From Paenibacillus oleatilyticus (lineage in GTDB: Bacteria > Bacillota > Bacilli > Paenibacillales > NBRC-103111), in the NCBI RefSeq assembly GCF_018998565.1, contig NZ_JAHNZO010000003.1, positions 1 through 64,000 of the forward strand: DNA of 64,000 nucleotides, read 5' to 3'. The notes beneath the pieces were generated by a model that was given only the letters and a program-made list of their open reading frames with translations, searched no databases and was not told the DNA's origin. This document shows positions 7,553 through 17,400 of the stretch, piece by piece; within the stretch, counting starts at the first letter, position 1; each line of letters starts with the position of its first letter. The translations under genes were made by a program, and so were the position numbers.

Positions 7553-8566
7553 ATGAACTACCCGGTTTTCAAAGAAGCAGCAACGATTGGCGTAACCGCC
7601 CCGTCCTCCGGGGTGCCCTCGGCATTGCATGATTTGGTCAAGCTCTCGTGCAGCCGCATGCAGAGCAGAGGCTTTAACGTCGTTTGCGGAGAAACGGTGT
7701 GGACGCAAGAGAAGGCCAAATCCGCGCCGGCTCAAGTCCGCGTGAACGAATTCAACGCCATGATGAGCAACGACGCAATCGATATGATCATTCCGCCCTG
7801 GGGCGGGGAGCTGCTGATCGAGATGCTGGAGCACGTCGATTTTGAACAGTTGCCGAGCAAGTGGATTTTGGGCTATTCGGATGTCAGCGCATTGCTGCTG
7901 GCGGTCACTTTAAAAACCGGCCTGGCGACAGCTCACGGAACGAATCTGGTTGATTTGAGAGGTGAATATTCCGACGAGACCACCGCCATGTGGCAAGCGG
8001 TCTTATCGACGAAAACGGGCGAATCCGTCCTCCAGCATTCCTCGCCGAAATATCAGAAGGAATGGAAACACGCCGACCCTTCGCCGTGCACCTACCATTT
8101 AACCGAGCCTACGTATTGGAAAACCGTGTCCGGGGCAAAAACGAGCATCCAAGGCCGTTTGCTTGGCGGATGTATTGATATCATCCGGCATTTGATCGGC
8201 ACCCCGTTCGGCGACGTGCGGCAATTCCAGAAGCATTTTATCCATGAAGACCCTATCGTATGGTATCTGGAAAACTGCGAGCTGTCCACAACGGATTTAC
8301 GCAGATCGTTAGTGCAAATGAAGCTGGCCGGCTGGTTCGAGCACTGTTCCGGTATTATGTTTGGCCGCAGCGGCGTCAATCGTCCGGTGGAAGGCTACAC
8401 GGCCGAAGATATTTATCAAGAGCTGGCCGCGGAGCTGCAGCTCCCGATTGTTTACGATATCGATTGCGGCCATGTCCCGCCGCAGATAACGTTCATCAAC
8501 GGAGCGTACGCCGAAATCGAAGTCGAAGACGGCAAAGGGACAGTAAAGCAAGTTTTTAAGCCATAG
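7553..8566 (+). CDS. LD-carboxypeptidase / MccF-like S66 serine peptidase
   Basis: A cytosolic serine peptidase of 337 residues. The S66 nucleophile elbow is GYSDVSALLLA (Ser109), the downstream glutamate lies in WYLENCELS and the catalytic histidine in YDIDCGHVPPQ. The N-terminal IGVTAPSSGVPS is also typical. The family includes murein tetrapeptide LD-carboxypeptidase and MccF, which destroys microcin C and other aminoacyl- or peptidyl-nucleotide antibiotics. Length and motifs fit MccF-like proteins at least as well as LdcA. It stands alone between a lipoprotein gene and the repeat element. A detoxifying role is possible, and notable given the putative nucleoside-peptide cluster far downstream, but the two are 39 kb apart. 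Confidence 0.85.
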   Translation: MNYPVFKEAATIGVTAPSSGVPSALHDLVKLSCSRMQSRGFNVVCGETVWTQEKAKSAPAQVRVNEFNAMMSNDAIDMIIPPWGGELLIEMLEHVDFEQLPSKWILGYSDVSALLLAVTLKTGLATAHGTNLVDLRGEYSDETTAMWQAVLSTKTGESVLQHSSPKYQKEWKHADPSPCTYHLTEPTYWKTVSGAKTSIQGRLLGGCIDIIRHLIGTPFGDVRQFQKHFIHEDPIVWYLENCELSTTDLRRSLVQMKLAGWFEHCSGIMFGRSGVNRPVEGYTAEDIYQELAAELQLPIVYDIDCGHVPPQITFINGAYAEIEVEDGKGTVKQVFKP

Positions 8567-8614
8567 TCCATAGCCTACGCAAAAAAGGTCAAAAAGACAG
8601 CGTGTACGTATCTG

Positions 8615-8830
8615 GAGCTTGTTGAGAAAGAGGTTTTTGACTGAAATAGAGAAACATACGGAGGTGGGGTATCTGCTGTAGGAGCGATAGCGTTCGCCTT
8701 TGTCTGCGGGAAATATCCGCTGCTAAGCGGCTTCCAATCAAAATTTCCCGCAGACAAGAGCGACCGGAAGTAGATACCCCACCCCCTCGTACACCTCTAT
8801 ACTTCAGTTGACCTCTTTCCCAACAAGCTC
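8615..8830. repeat. Structured palindromic repeat, copy 1 (216 bp)
   Basis: This intergenic element is about 80% identical by eye to 42254-42470. Its ends are inverted repeats (GAGCTTGTTGAGAAAGAGGT and its complement) and the whole folds into one long hairpin: GGGGTATCTgCT pairs with AGTAGATACCCC, TTGTCTGCGGGAAAT with ATTTCCCGCAGACAA, and an inner CCGCTGCTAAGCGG hairpin sits at the tip. Outside it, 8579-8864 extends the stem with AAAAAAGGTCAAAAAGAC and its complement, which probably acts as a two-way terminator for the convergent genes on either side. It has no credible coding sequence. Confidence 0.8.
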
Positions 8831-8867
8831 AAAACAACGTAAACGCGTCTTTTTGACCTTTTTTCAC

Positions 8868-10082
8868 CTACAACGAAATCAAATCCCGCGACAGCTTATT
8901 CAGCCGCTCGCAGCCGCTATCCGTCACCAGCACCATATCCTCGATCATGATCGAGCCCACACCGTAGCCGTAGTACGGCGTTTCGAGGCAGATAACCATG
9001 CCCGGGCGGAAGACGGTTTCCTCCGACGGGCTCAGGAACGGGGCTTCCTCGGCCGCGAGGCTCAGTCCCGCGCTGTGCCCCAGATGGCCGCGGTTGTAAT
9101 TCGGGAGGCCCGAGCGGCGGATCAGCGGCATCACTTCGTCAAAAGCGCGCTTCATCGGCATCCCGGGCTCGATCAGCTCCAGCAGCCGGTCGTGTCCGGC
9201 CCGCAGCGCGCCGTAGATGCGCTTCACCGTATCGGACGGCGAGCCGAGCACGAACGTGCGCGCAATGTCTGAGCCGTAGCCGGCCACATCGACGCCGACA
9301 TCGAATTTGACCAGATCGCCGGGCTGTCCCGGACGCGTATCGAAAATATGCGCAGGCGCAAAATGCGCCCCGACCGAAATCATGTGGAAGCGGGAGGACG
9401 AACCGTCGGCATGGGTCAGCAGCGCGAGCCGGAAGGCGTCGGCAATCTCGGCGGCCGAGCTGCCGGCCCGGATTCCCTTGATCGTTTCGGCGATGCCGAT
9501 CTCGGCGTATTCGCAGCTCTTGCGCAGCTGCGCGATTTCCCAAGGCGTCTTGAGCGCGCGCAGCTCGGTCAGGATCGCTCCGGCTTCCGTGAATTCCAAG
9601 CCGGGGACGGCTTCGCGCAGCGCATTCACGGCAGGATACCGCATGGAGTTCAACTCCACGGCTACCTTGCCGCCGCTTATCCCGTGTTCGGCCAGCACCT
9701 GCCCGAGCAGCCCGAACATTTCCTGCACTTGATGGTTCACGGGCCGCCGCCCTTCGTACTTGGCGCCGCGCAGCCCGAGCGGATCGTCGACGTCGACCCA
9801 GGTCGGGTACGTGCGCAGCTCGCATCCGGGCAAATCCGCCGGTACGCCCGCGGCCTCAAACTCGTTCATGATGATGACCGTGCGTCGGCTCGGGTCGCGG
9901 AACATCACGGCCAGCGCAACTTCATTCATCCGCAGCGTATACATAAACGTGCTGGGATGACCGGACAGATAGTAGAAATTTTCACAGCTTGACGCCACGA
10001 GCGCTTCCACATTTTCCCTCTCCATAATCGCCCGCGCCCGCTCCGCGACATTCTTCAAATGCTCTGCTTTGCTCGGAACCAC
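8868..10082 (-). CDS. Xaa-Pro peptidase family protein (M24 aminopeptidase P/prolidase-like)
   Basis: A two-domain metallopeptidase of about 404 residues. The N-terminal creatinase-like domain (ALVASSCENFYYLSGHPS) is followed by the pita-bread catalytic domain. All five metal ligands are visible: Asp in VKFDVGVD, Asp in YGSDIARTF, His in RGHLGHSAGLS, Glu in VICLETPYYG and Glu in MIEDMVLVT. It is expected to remove an N-terminal residue before proline in the cytosol. The start is placed at GTG 10082 because AAGGAG lies 8 bases before it; the GTG at 10091 overlaps that site. It is upstream of no obvious partner. The amino acid ABC transporter operon ends 67 bases upstream on the same strand, which suggests joint use in peptide and amino acid salvage. 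Confidence 0.88.
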   Translation of the reverse strand: MVPSKAEHLKNVAERARAIMERENVEALVASSCENFYYLSGHPSTFMYTLRMNEVALAVMFRDPSRRTVIIMNEFEAAGVPADLPGCELRTYPTWVDVDDPLGLRGAKYEGRRPVNHQVQEMFGLLGQVLAEHGISGGKVAVELNSMRYPAVNALREAVPGLEFTEAGAILTELRALKTPWEIAQLRKSCEYAEIGIAETIKGIRAGSSAAEIADAFRLALLTHADGSSSRFHMISVGAHFAPAHIFDTRPGQPGDLVKFDVGVDVAGYGSDIARTFVLGSPSDTVKRIYGALRAGHDRLLELIEPGMPMKRAFDEVMPLIRRSGLPNYNRGHLGHSAGLSLAAEEAPFLSPSEETVFRPGMVICLETPYYGYGVGSIMIEDMVLVTDSGCERLNKLSRDLISL

Positions 10083-10149
10083 AATGTCCACTCCTTCGAA
10101 TCGATCTTGTTACTCCGCGTTCGCGCCCCGCGGCGTTGTACGGCGGTGC

Positions 10150-10908
<759 letters not shown>

Positions 10909-10923
10909 GCAGATCACACGCCC

Positions 10924-11568
10924 TTAATAAGCTTTTGACAAACGAGATTCGATGCGGTTTAAAATGTACGAAAAGAACATGCTCATCACCCAATACATGA
11001 GAGCAATGGCGATATAAAAAGGCATCGCGACATAATACTGCGCAATCAGCAGTTGGGCGGAGCGCAGCAGCTCGGTCACGGTAACGACGGAGACGAGCGA
11101 CGTCTCTTTCAGCATCCCGACGAACGTATTGCCCATCGGCGGGATCGCCACGCGGGCCGCCTGCGGAAGCACCACCCGCCGCATCGTCTGCCAGGGCGTC
11201 AAGCCCAGCGACAGCGCGGCTTCCGTCTGCCCTTTGGGCACGGACAGAATCGCGCCGCGGAACGTCTCGGACAAGTAGGCGCCGATGTTGATACTAAGTG
11301 AAATAAAGGCCGCTGTGAGCGGCCCGAGCGTAATCCCGTAGTCGGGTAGTCCGTAATAGATGATGAAGATCTGTACCAGAATCGGGGTTCCGCGAATGAT
11401 GGACACGTAACCTTTGGCCAGATTACTTATGAGCCAATTTCCTTTGAGACGGGCGATGGCGACGACCATCCCGATGATGAGTCCGAAGAACATCGAGACG
11501 ATCGTGATCAGCAGCGTATAATACGCGCCCGTCAATAGAAATTGGAAGTTCTGTAAAACCAGTTCCAT
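10924..11568 (-). CDS. Polar amino acid ABC transporter permease (HisM/GlnP type)
   Basis: A membrane subunit of about 214 residues with five predicted transmembrane helices. The helices begin LTGAYYTLLITIVSMFFGLIIGM. The EAA loop that docks on the ATPase is EAALSLGLTPWQTMRRVVLPQAARVAIPP. ATG 11568 (MELVLQNF) is chosen because GGGAGG lies nine bases upstream; the ATG at 11577 abuts that site. It probably forms a homodimer with the GlnQ-like ATPase. Confidence 0.92.
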   Translation of the reverse strand: MELVLQNFQFLLTGAYYTLLITIVSMFFGLIIGMVVAIARLKGNWLISNLAKGYVSIIRGTPILVQIFIIYYGLPDYGITLGPLTAAFISLSINIGAYLSETFRGAILSVPKGQTEAALSLGLTPWQTMRRVVLPQAARVAIPPMGNTFVGMLKETSLVSVVTVTELLRSAQLLIAQYYVAMPFYIAIALMYWVMSMFFSYILNRIESRLSKAY

Positions 11569-11595
11569 GCCGTACATCCTCCCGGTCCGCGCTGA

Positions 11596-12456
11596 TTAGA
11601 AGTTCGGGTCTACGCCAAACCATTTTTGGAAAATCTCTTTGAACGTACCGTCGGTTTTCATCTCGGCCAGCGCTTTATTGATCGCGTCGAGCAGCTCCGG
11701 GTTGTTCTTGCGGATGGCGACACCGGCAAAATCTTCTTTAATCGGATCTCCGACCGCTTTGACCTTGAACTGGTTTTTCTCGATCAGCGGTTTGATGGCG
11801 AATACGTTATTGATCGTCGCGTCGATGCGGCCGACGTTCAGGTCCTTCAGCGACGTAATGACATCGTTATATGTGGCGATTTCGAATGTACCGACCTTCG
11901 GCATCGCGACGTCGCGCAAATATTTCTCGTCGTTCGTGCCGAGCCCGACGCCGATCTTTTTGCCTTTGAAGTCTTCGAGCTTCTGGATCGTCGTGTTGTC
12001 GCTCTTGACGATGACGTTTACGGCGTTTTTCACGTAAGGCGTCGAGAAGTCCATCGTTTTCTTGCGGTCTTCGGTGATCGTGACCTGGCTTACGAGCGCG
12101 TCGTACTTGTCCTTTTGCAGCCCTTCGATCAGTCCGGAAAATTCGCCGGTGATGAATTCGACTTGAACGCCCAGACGTTTCGCTACCGCCTTGGCAACGT
12201 CCGCATCGAAGCCGTCGATCTCGTGCTTGTCGTTCAGGAAGTTGTACGGAGCATAGGTGCCCATGAGCCCGACTCGGATTTTGCCGGCTTTCTTGATTTG
12301 CTCAAGCGAGTTAGCCGCGGTTGTCGTCTCGGCCGGTTTCTTGCCGGCGTTCGCATCCGGTGCCGGGGCAGGCTTGCTTCCGCAGCCCGCGAGCGCGATC
12401 GCAAGAACGCTCAGCAGCGAAACGGACTTTACAAATTTGCTTAGTTTGATAGACAT
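11596..12456 (-). CDS. Amino acid ABC transporter substrate-binding lipoprotein (family 3)
   Basis: A 286-residue lipoprotein with lipobox LAGC (lipidated Cys25), a Pro/Ala linker, and a family-3 binding domain: IRVGLMGTYAPYNFLNDKHEIDGFDADVAKAVAKRLG, then DALVSQVTITEDRKKTMDFSTPYV. The pattern fits cystine, glutamine or arginine binders; the exact ligand is unclear. AGGAGG lies upstream of the ATG. It is first of the three-gene importer operon, and a TetR gene precedes it on the same strand by 41 bases, so that regulator may control it. Confidence 0.92.
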   Translation of the reverse strand: MSIKLSKFVKSVSLLSVLAIALAGCGSKPAPAPDANAGKKPAETTTAANSLEQIKKAGKIRVGLMGTYAPYNFLNDKHEIDGFDADVAKAVAKRLGVQVEFITGEFSGLIEGLQKDKYDALVSQVTITEDRKKTMDFSTPYVKNAVNVIVKSDNTTIQKLEDFKGKKIGVGLGTNDEKYLRDVAMPKVGTFEIATYNDVITSLKDLNVGRIDATINNVFAIKPLIEKNQFKVKAVGDPIKEDFAGVAIRKNNPELLDAINKALAEMKTDGTFKEIFQKWFGVDPNF

Positions 12457-12497
12457 AACAGTTGCCTCCTTGTGGGTCTTCGTAGATGGGTTATAGG

Positions 12498-13082
12498 TTA
12501 TCCGAGCAAGCCCCGGAATTCGAATTTGGCGGTTTCTTCAGCGATCTCCGACGGCGAATACGTGGATTGGAAATCGACATCGTGCATCGGTCCGAACAGC
12601 CATTTGGACAGCACGCCGGTAATTAAACAGACGAGAATGTTGGCCCGCAGCGACAAATCGCTCGTCCGCGGCAGCATCCCGAGCTCGATGGCGCGCTCAA
12701 TGTTGCTTTTGAACGCTTCCTCGAACGCGATCCAGGTCTGCGAGACGGCTTCGCGCACCGGCGGATCGGCGCCTTGGCCTTTCATAAGCAGCAGTGCCAT
12801 CAGATCGCGGTTCCGGTCGGCGAATGCGAACAGATCCGTAAGCAACCGCGCGGACGAGCTCACCATGTCGTCTACCGTACCCGCGTGCTTACGGTAGCCT
12901 TGCTCGATGACTTTGATCAGCTTTTCTTTGCCGCCTTCGATTAACTCCAGCGCGAGCTGTTCTTTGCTTTGAAAATGCCAGTAGAACGTGCCTTGCGACA
13001 CCCCCGAGGCTTTGACCACGTCGGAAATTTTGGTGCCGTGATATCCCTTGCGGGCAAATAAGTCGAGAGCCGCGGCCATCAA
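12498..13082 (-). CDS. TetR-family regulator, start uncertain (possible frameshift or CTG start)
   Basis: A one-component repressor. The DNA-binding helix-turn-helix is ALDLFARKGYHGTKISDVVKASGVSQGTFYWHFQSKEQL; the rest is a ligand domain of the AcrR/YfiR kind. The listed TTG at 13082 would cut off the first helix and has no ribosome site. The same frame continues upstream as ...PEQEQEQDQDRRQQ, which looks like real protein, but contains no ATG, GTG or TTG. An ATG at 13143 with GGAGAGGGG is in another frame. Either a CTG near 13137 is used, or there is a one-base indel in the GAACAA repeats. A promoter and palindromic operator lie upstream. It probably represses itself and perhaps the amino acid transporter that follows. 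Confidence 0.8.
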   Translation of the reverse strand: MMAAALDLFARKGYHGTKISDVVKASGVSQGTFYWHFQSKEQLALELIEGGKEKLIKVIEQGYRKHAGTVDDMVSSSARLLTDLFAFADRNRDLMALLLMKGQGADPPVREAVSQTWIAFEEAFKSNIERAIELGMLPRTSDLSLRANILVCLITGVLSKWLFGPMHDVDFQSTYSPSEIAEETAKFEFRGLLG

Positions 13083-13156
13083 CTGCTGACGGCGGTCCTG
13101 ATCCTGTTCTTGTTCTTGTTCCGGTAAAGCAGGCAGCTTCCATCGCCCCTCTCCAC

Positions 13157-13224
13157 TTAACTGACGAGTCAGTTAAGGTTAATTCCGATGGGTTTACTAT
13201 ATTTTAAACGCGTCCTCATGTCAA
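13157..13224 (-). promoter_or_regulatory. Sigma-A promoter and TetR operator
   Basis: On the minus strand TTGACA (13219-13224) and TATAGT (13196-13201) are 17 bases apart. Downstream lies a 20-bp palindrome at 13157-13176 with 9-base arms TTAACTGAC and GTCAGTTAA around two bases. Palindromes of this TGAC..GTCA kind are typical operators for TetR proteins, so autoregulation of the adjacent regulator is likely. Confidence 0.8.
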
Positions 13225-13620
13225 GCCCTAATATGCGAATTTTGTCGAAAATTGGAGGTGATCGTTTATAGAGTATCCTAAGGAAAGAATAGTTATCCAG
13301 ATATTGGGGATAAATTGTGGACATTTTTTTACAATAGGGAAGGTAAAAAGGTGATAAAGTTTACATTTTCCATGGAAAAAATAGGCGATTCGTAGCATTT
13401 GGGATTTCGCCATGGATGTTAATATAATACTGGCCGCCTATAAATTCCTTGTTTATGCAGGTTAAGTTATGGAAGGGTTTTTCGACAAATTTATAATGAC
13501 GGATGGAAGGCGGTACGCTGGCTGAGGGGAGAAGGGGCAATGCGTGCACAGATAAGGCACGGACCGGGGAATAGTTCTTGGGATTTATTTTAAGGTTCTG
13601 ATCAGAAGGAGGATTTGGCT
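13225..13620 (+). promoter_or_regulatory. Gene-free 395 bp with a candidate promoter for the RHS locus
   Basis: This stretch is AT-rich near the left end. TTGGGA (13399-13404) and TATAAT (13423-13428) are 18 bases apart and point at the RHS locus. About 190 bases of leader follow, with only small hairpins (for example CGTGC/GCACG near 13543). I do not recognise a riboswitch. Confidence 0.35.
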
Positions 13621-14346
13621 GTGAATGGTAAATTACGGGCAGTTTTGTGCTGCTTATTCATGATGCTTGCTTTGCAGGCGACACCGGTTATGGCTGCTTC
13701 GTATACGTACGACGAGCTGAACCGATTAATTTCGGCAACGACAGATAGCGGGGAGACCCTGAATTATTCTTATGATGCAGCCGGTAATCTTACCAGCGTG
13801 GAGCAGAGTCATTCCGCGTCTGTGGCAAGAGCGCTAACGGTAGTCCCACTTGCGCTTGTGAACGGTGACTTTGAGAGGGAAGTGGGTGTCGGAGGAGTTG
13901 GCGAAGCTTGGAGCGCCGCTTTTTCACCCGGGCTTCAGGCCGGCTACGACGTGGTTACGACAAGCGTATACGGACAAGTTTACGCACTGAATCATGTTCA
14001 GACGATGAACGGAACGGCAGTCCGATCCGGCAGCATGAGTTTATCCCAAGAGATCCGCGTGAACGGGAATAACGAGTTCTCGCTGCAAGGACGGTTCAAG
14101 GCCGATTCGTTAACGAACGCCAGGGTGGAAGCCGGTGTGGAATTTCTGGATGCAACTGGGAAGATTATAGACACGGCAAAAGCTGCCGTATCCGATACCC
14201 CATCATCGGGCTGGATTTCGTTTCAGAAGGCAGTACATTCGCCCTCGCAAGCCGTAAGCGCCCGGATTGTGCTTGAACTTGTATTCTCCGAATCCGGCGG
14301 AAACGGTCGGGTAAGCTGGGACCACATTCGCTTTGAACCGCGTTAG
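13621..14346 (+). CDS. Secreted protein with YD (RHS) repeat and jelly-roll-like domain
   Basis: A 241-residue exported protein. A signal peptide (to about VMA-AS) is followed at once by one and a half RHS repeats, SYTYDELNRLISATTDSGETLNYSYDAAGNLTSVEQ. The remainder resembles a carbohydrate-binding jelly-roll: LVNGDFEREVG... at its start and VSWDHIRFEP at its end, which is how CBM4/9-like modules begin and finish. GTG 13621 is chosen because AAGGAGG lies eight bases before it. It lies 63 bases upstream of the giant RHS gene and is probably cotranscribed. It may be an accessory wall-binding component or a remnant of an older RHS protein. Confidence 0.65.
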   Translation: MNGKLRAVLCCLFMMLALQATPVMAASYTYDELNRLISATTDSGETLNYSYDAAGNLTSVEQSHSASVARALTVVPLALVNGDFEREVGVGGVGEAWSAAFSPGLQAGYDVVTTSVYGQVYALNHVQTMNGTAVRSGSMSLSQEIRVNGNNEFSLQGRFKADSLTNARVEAGVEFLDATGKIIDTAKAAVSDTPSSGWISFQKAVHSPSQAVSARIVLELVFSESGGNGRVSWDHIRFEPR

Positions 14347-14409
14347 ACCAAAGCGGATGTCTGCATGCTTCCTATGAGCATTTTCTAATTTGATAGCGGA
14401 GGGTACCCT

Positions 14410-17400
14410 GTGTTTTCAATCGGACGGATCGTTTGCGCTTTATTTTTGTTAGCCGCAAGCTTTCTTTATTGGGAGAAGGAAGCTTATGCCGAACCGGTAT
14501 CTTATGTTCTATCTCCCGGCAATTCGGTAGTCATTACGGCCTATCCCGACAGTCGTTTCTCTACGGCGTCAGTGAAAGTTAGCGGAGGACCGCATGATTA
14601 CATAAAATATTACGACACCGGAGCGGTATACGACTACAAGCGTTCCGACAAAGGGACGTCGTATGCGATCTCCGGGACTTACCGGATCGTGCTTACGAAT
14701 ACGTCGTCTTCGTCGATTACCTTGTCCAGCAATTCGATTCCTTACCAGATTGCAAGCTCTTCGACTCCCGCTTTAAAGAAAATATGGTTGAATCCGGGCG
14801 CCAGTCTGGATGTCGCCAATACGTCGGGGAAGAGCAGTAGTGTTACGACGGGCGGGATCAGCGATTACGTCAGGTATGACGATGCCGGTGACGTCGCTAC
14901 TTATATGAAGGGGAAAGCTGCCGGGGAATTGTCGTTCTCGGCCAACAACCGGATCGCGCTAACCAACCGGGATAAGAAGGCCTACGAGGTATGGGGCCCG
15001 TACGAAATGATCGATTATTCGACACGCACAACTCCCGCCGTTTATTATAAAACGCTATCGCCGGGACAAAGCCTGGAAGCGGCTAACGTATCGCCCAGAA
15101 CGCTCAACTTGGCGGTGGGCGGCTTGTCGGATAACGCCATCTACGATGCGGACGGGGCCGTGTATTCTTACAGCCGGAAGAAACTCTCGGGAACCGTACA
15201 GTTATCGTCCGGAAAACGGATGGTCGTGACCAATACGGATTCCAAGGCCTACGAGGTATCCGGGCCCTATGACGGCTTCACGTTTGCCGACCGGGCGCAA
15301 CCGGCTTCTTTTACGCGGACGCTGTCGCCGGGACAGAGCTTGAAGGCGACCAATACTTCACCCAAAAGCTTTAATGTCAGCTTAAGCGGTACATACGATT
15401 ATGCAGAACACCGCGGTACGGGTCAGGTCGTTGCCTATGGACGCAACCAACGGCTGAGCAGCAATGCCATCGGAGCGGCGAATTACTTGAATGTGACCAA
15501 TACGGGTGCGTCCTCGGTTGAAGTTGCCGGGCCATACGATGCTTTCTCCGTCGTTGATTTGAATCATCCGGCGCTTACCAGCCGCATGCTGAGTCCGGGA
15601 CAAAGTCTGGAAGTCTCCAATCCGACGGCCTACACGGCGAATGTGACGGTTGGAGGCACTTACGATTATGCCGTATTCGATTCGTCCGGCATTACTTCGT
15701 ATGCCCGGACCCAGAAGACGGCGAATAAGGCGGTAGATAGCTTGGAGCGGCTAGCCGTTACCAACACCGGTGGCGAATCATCCGAGGTTTTCGGCCCCTA
15801 CGAGACGTTCTCCTTCGCCGACCGTACGCAGCCTGTTACGTTTAAAGCGGTGCTTGCGCCCGGCCAAAGCGTCGATGTGTTGAACCAGGCTGCGAAGGCG
15901 TTTTACCTGACTTTAAACGGCGAATACGATTACGCACGGTACAGCGGTAAGGATAGCTTGCAGAGCTATGCCAGACGATCGACCGCTGCAAGCATGTACA
16001 ACCAGGCTTCGGAACGGATCGCCATCACCAATACGGGCGGTGGCTCGATGGAAATTTCCGGTTCTTCCGACGCGTACAAGATTACGTCTCGTACAATTCC
16101 TGCCCTGACGATCCGAACGTTATCGCCGGGTCAAAGCATGGAAACGACGAACGTTTCGTCGGGAAGCGTGGACATCACGACGCTGGGCACGTACGATTAC
16201 GCTTATTATACCGATTCCGACGACCTGACGACGTCCGGCCGAAAACGGGCCACAGGAACCTTTACCGTGAGCCCATCCCGTAAGGTGGCGTTTACCAACT
16301 CGGGTACCTCGGCCTTGGAGGTATCGGCGCCATACGACGTTATCCAGACCGCGGATCGGGTCAATCCCGCGCTGTTCGTAAAAAATCTTGCGCCGATGCA
16401 AAGCATGGAAGCCGTTAATGTGACGGCCAAGGATTATTACGTCCATATGACCGGCAAGTACGATTATGCCACTTATTCGTCATCCACCGGCCCGATGGTC
16501 AGCTATGCGGATGATAATTCGATCGGCTCGGTATTAACCGCCCATGGCAAAAAGATCGCCGTGATGAACACCGATACGGTTGCTATCGATGTATGGGGTC
16601 CTTACGATGCGTTTACGGTATCCGACCGGTCCGCGCCCGTGACGTTCGTTCAGGCGCTGGGCCCCGGACAAACGCTGAAGGCGGTCAATCTAGCCGGGAC
16701 AGCATACTCCGTCAAATTGACAGGGCTACACGATTACGCGAATTACAACAACAAAGGCGAGGCGGAATCGTACGGGCGCAAGAAAGCGGCCGGAACCCGG
16801 AGCGTTGGCGCTTCCGACCAATTGATCGTAACGAATGCCGATACCGGGCCGATTCAGGCCAGAGGGCCGTATGATGCTTTTCAGCTCGCGAACCGCACGG
16901 AGCCGGCGCTCTTCGTGAAATCGTTAGCCGCCGGACAGAGCATGGAGGCAATTCATACCGGATCGAAATCGTCGACGGTCACGATGGACGGGCTATCGGA
17001 TTACGCGATCTACGATGTCCCCGGAGCGCTCAAGTCGTATTCAGGTGAAAGCGGCAGCGGCCCCAAGCAGGTGGATCCGGGCGAGCGCATCGCCGTCATG
17101 AACACGGAAGCCCCGGCCCTGGAAGTGATCGGCCCTTACGATATTTTCCGGGTATCCGACCGCGCGACGCCGGTTTCGTTCGTCAAACAACTGGCTCCCG
17201 GTCAAACCATCCATGCCCTTAATGGAGCGGGAACGTCATTCTCTATCCGGATGAGCGGTGCTTACGACTATGCCAGCTACAAAGGCAAGAACTTGCCGGA
17301 ATATTACGGACGGGCGGTTCCCAAAGGAAGCAAAGGGATCGGTTCCGGCGATCGGCTCGTCGTGACGAATGCCGATGCACAGAGCATTTCCGTTAAGGGG

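Noticed and set aside
8575-8757. Short open frames in and around the repeat element
   Set aside because: They run through the hairpin arms, have no ribosome site, and are not preserved between the two copies.
13428-13620. Cyclic-di-GMP or other riboswitch in the RHS leader
   Set aside because: I searched for the conserved GEMM-type and other common motifs by eye and found only small unrelated hairpins.
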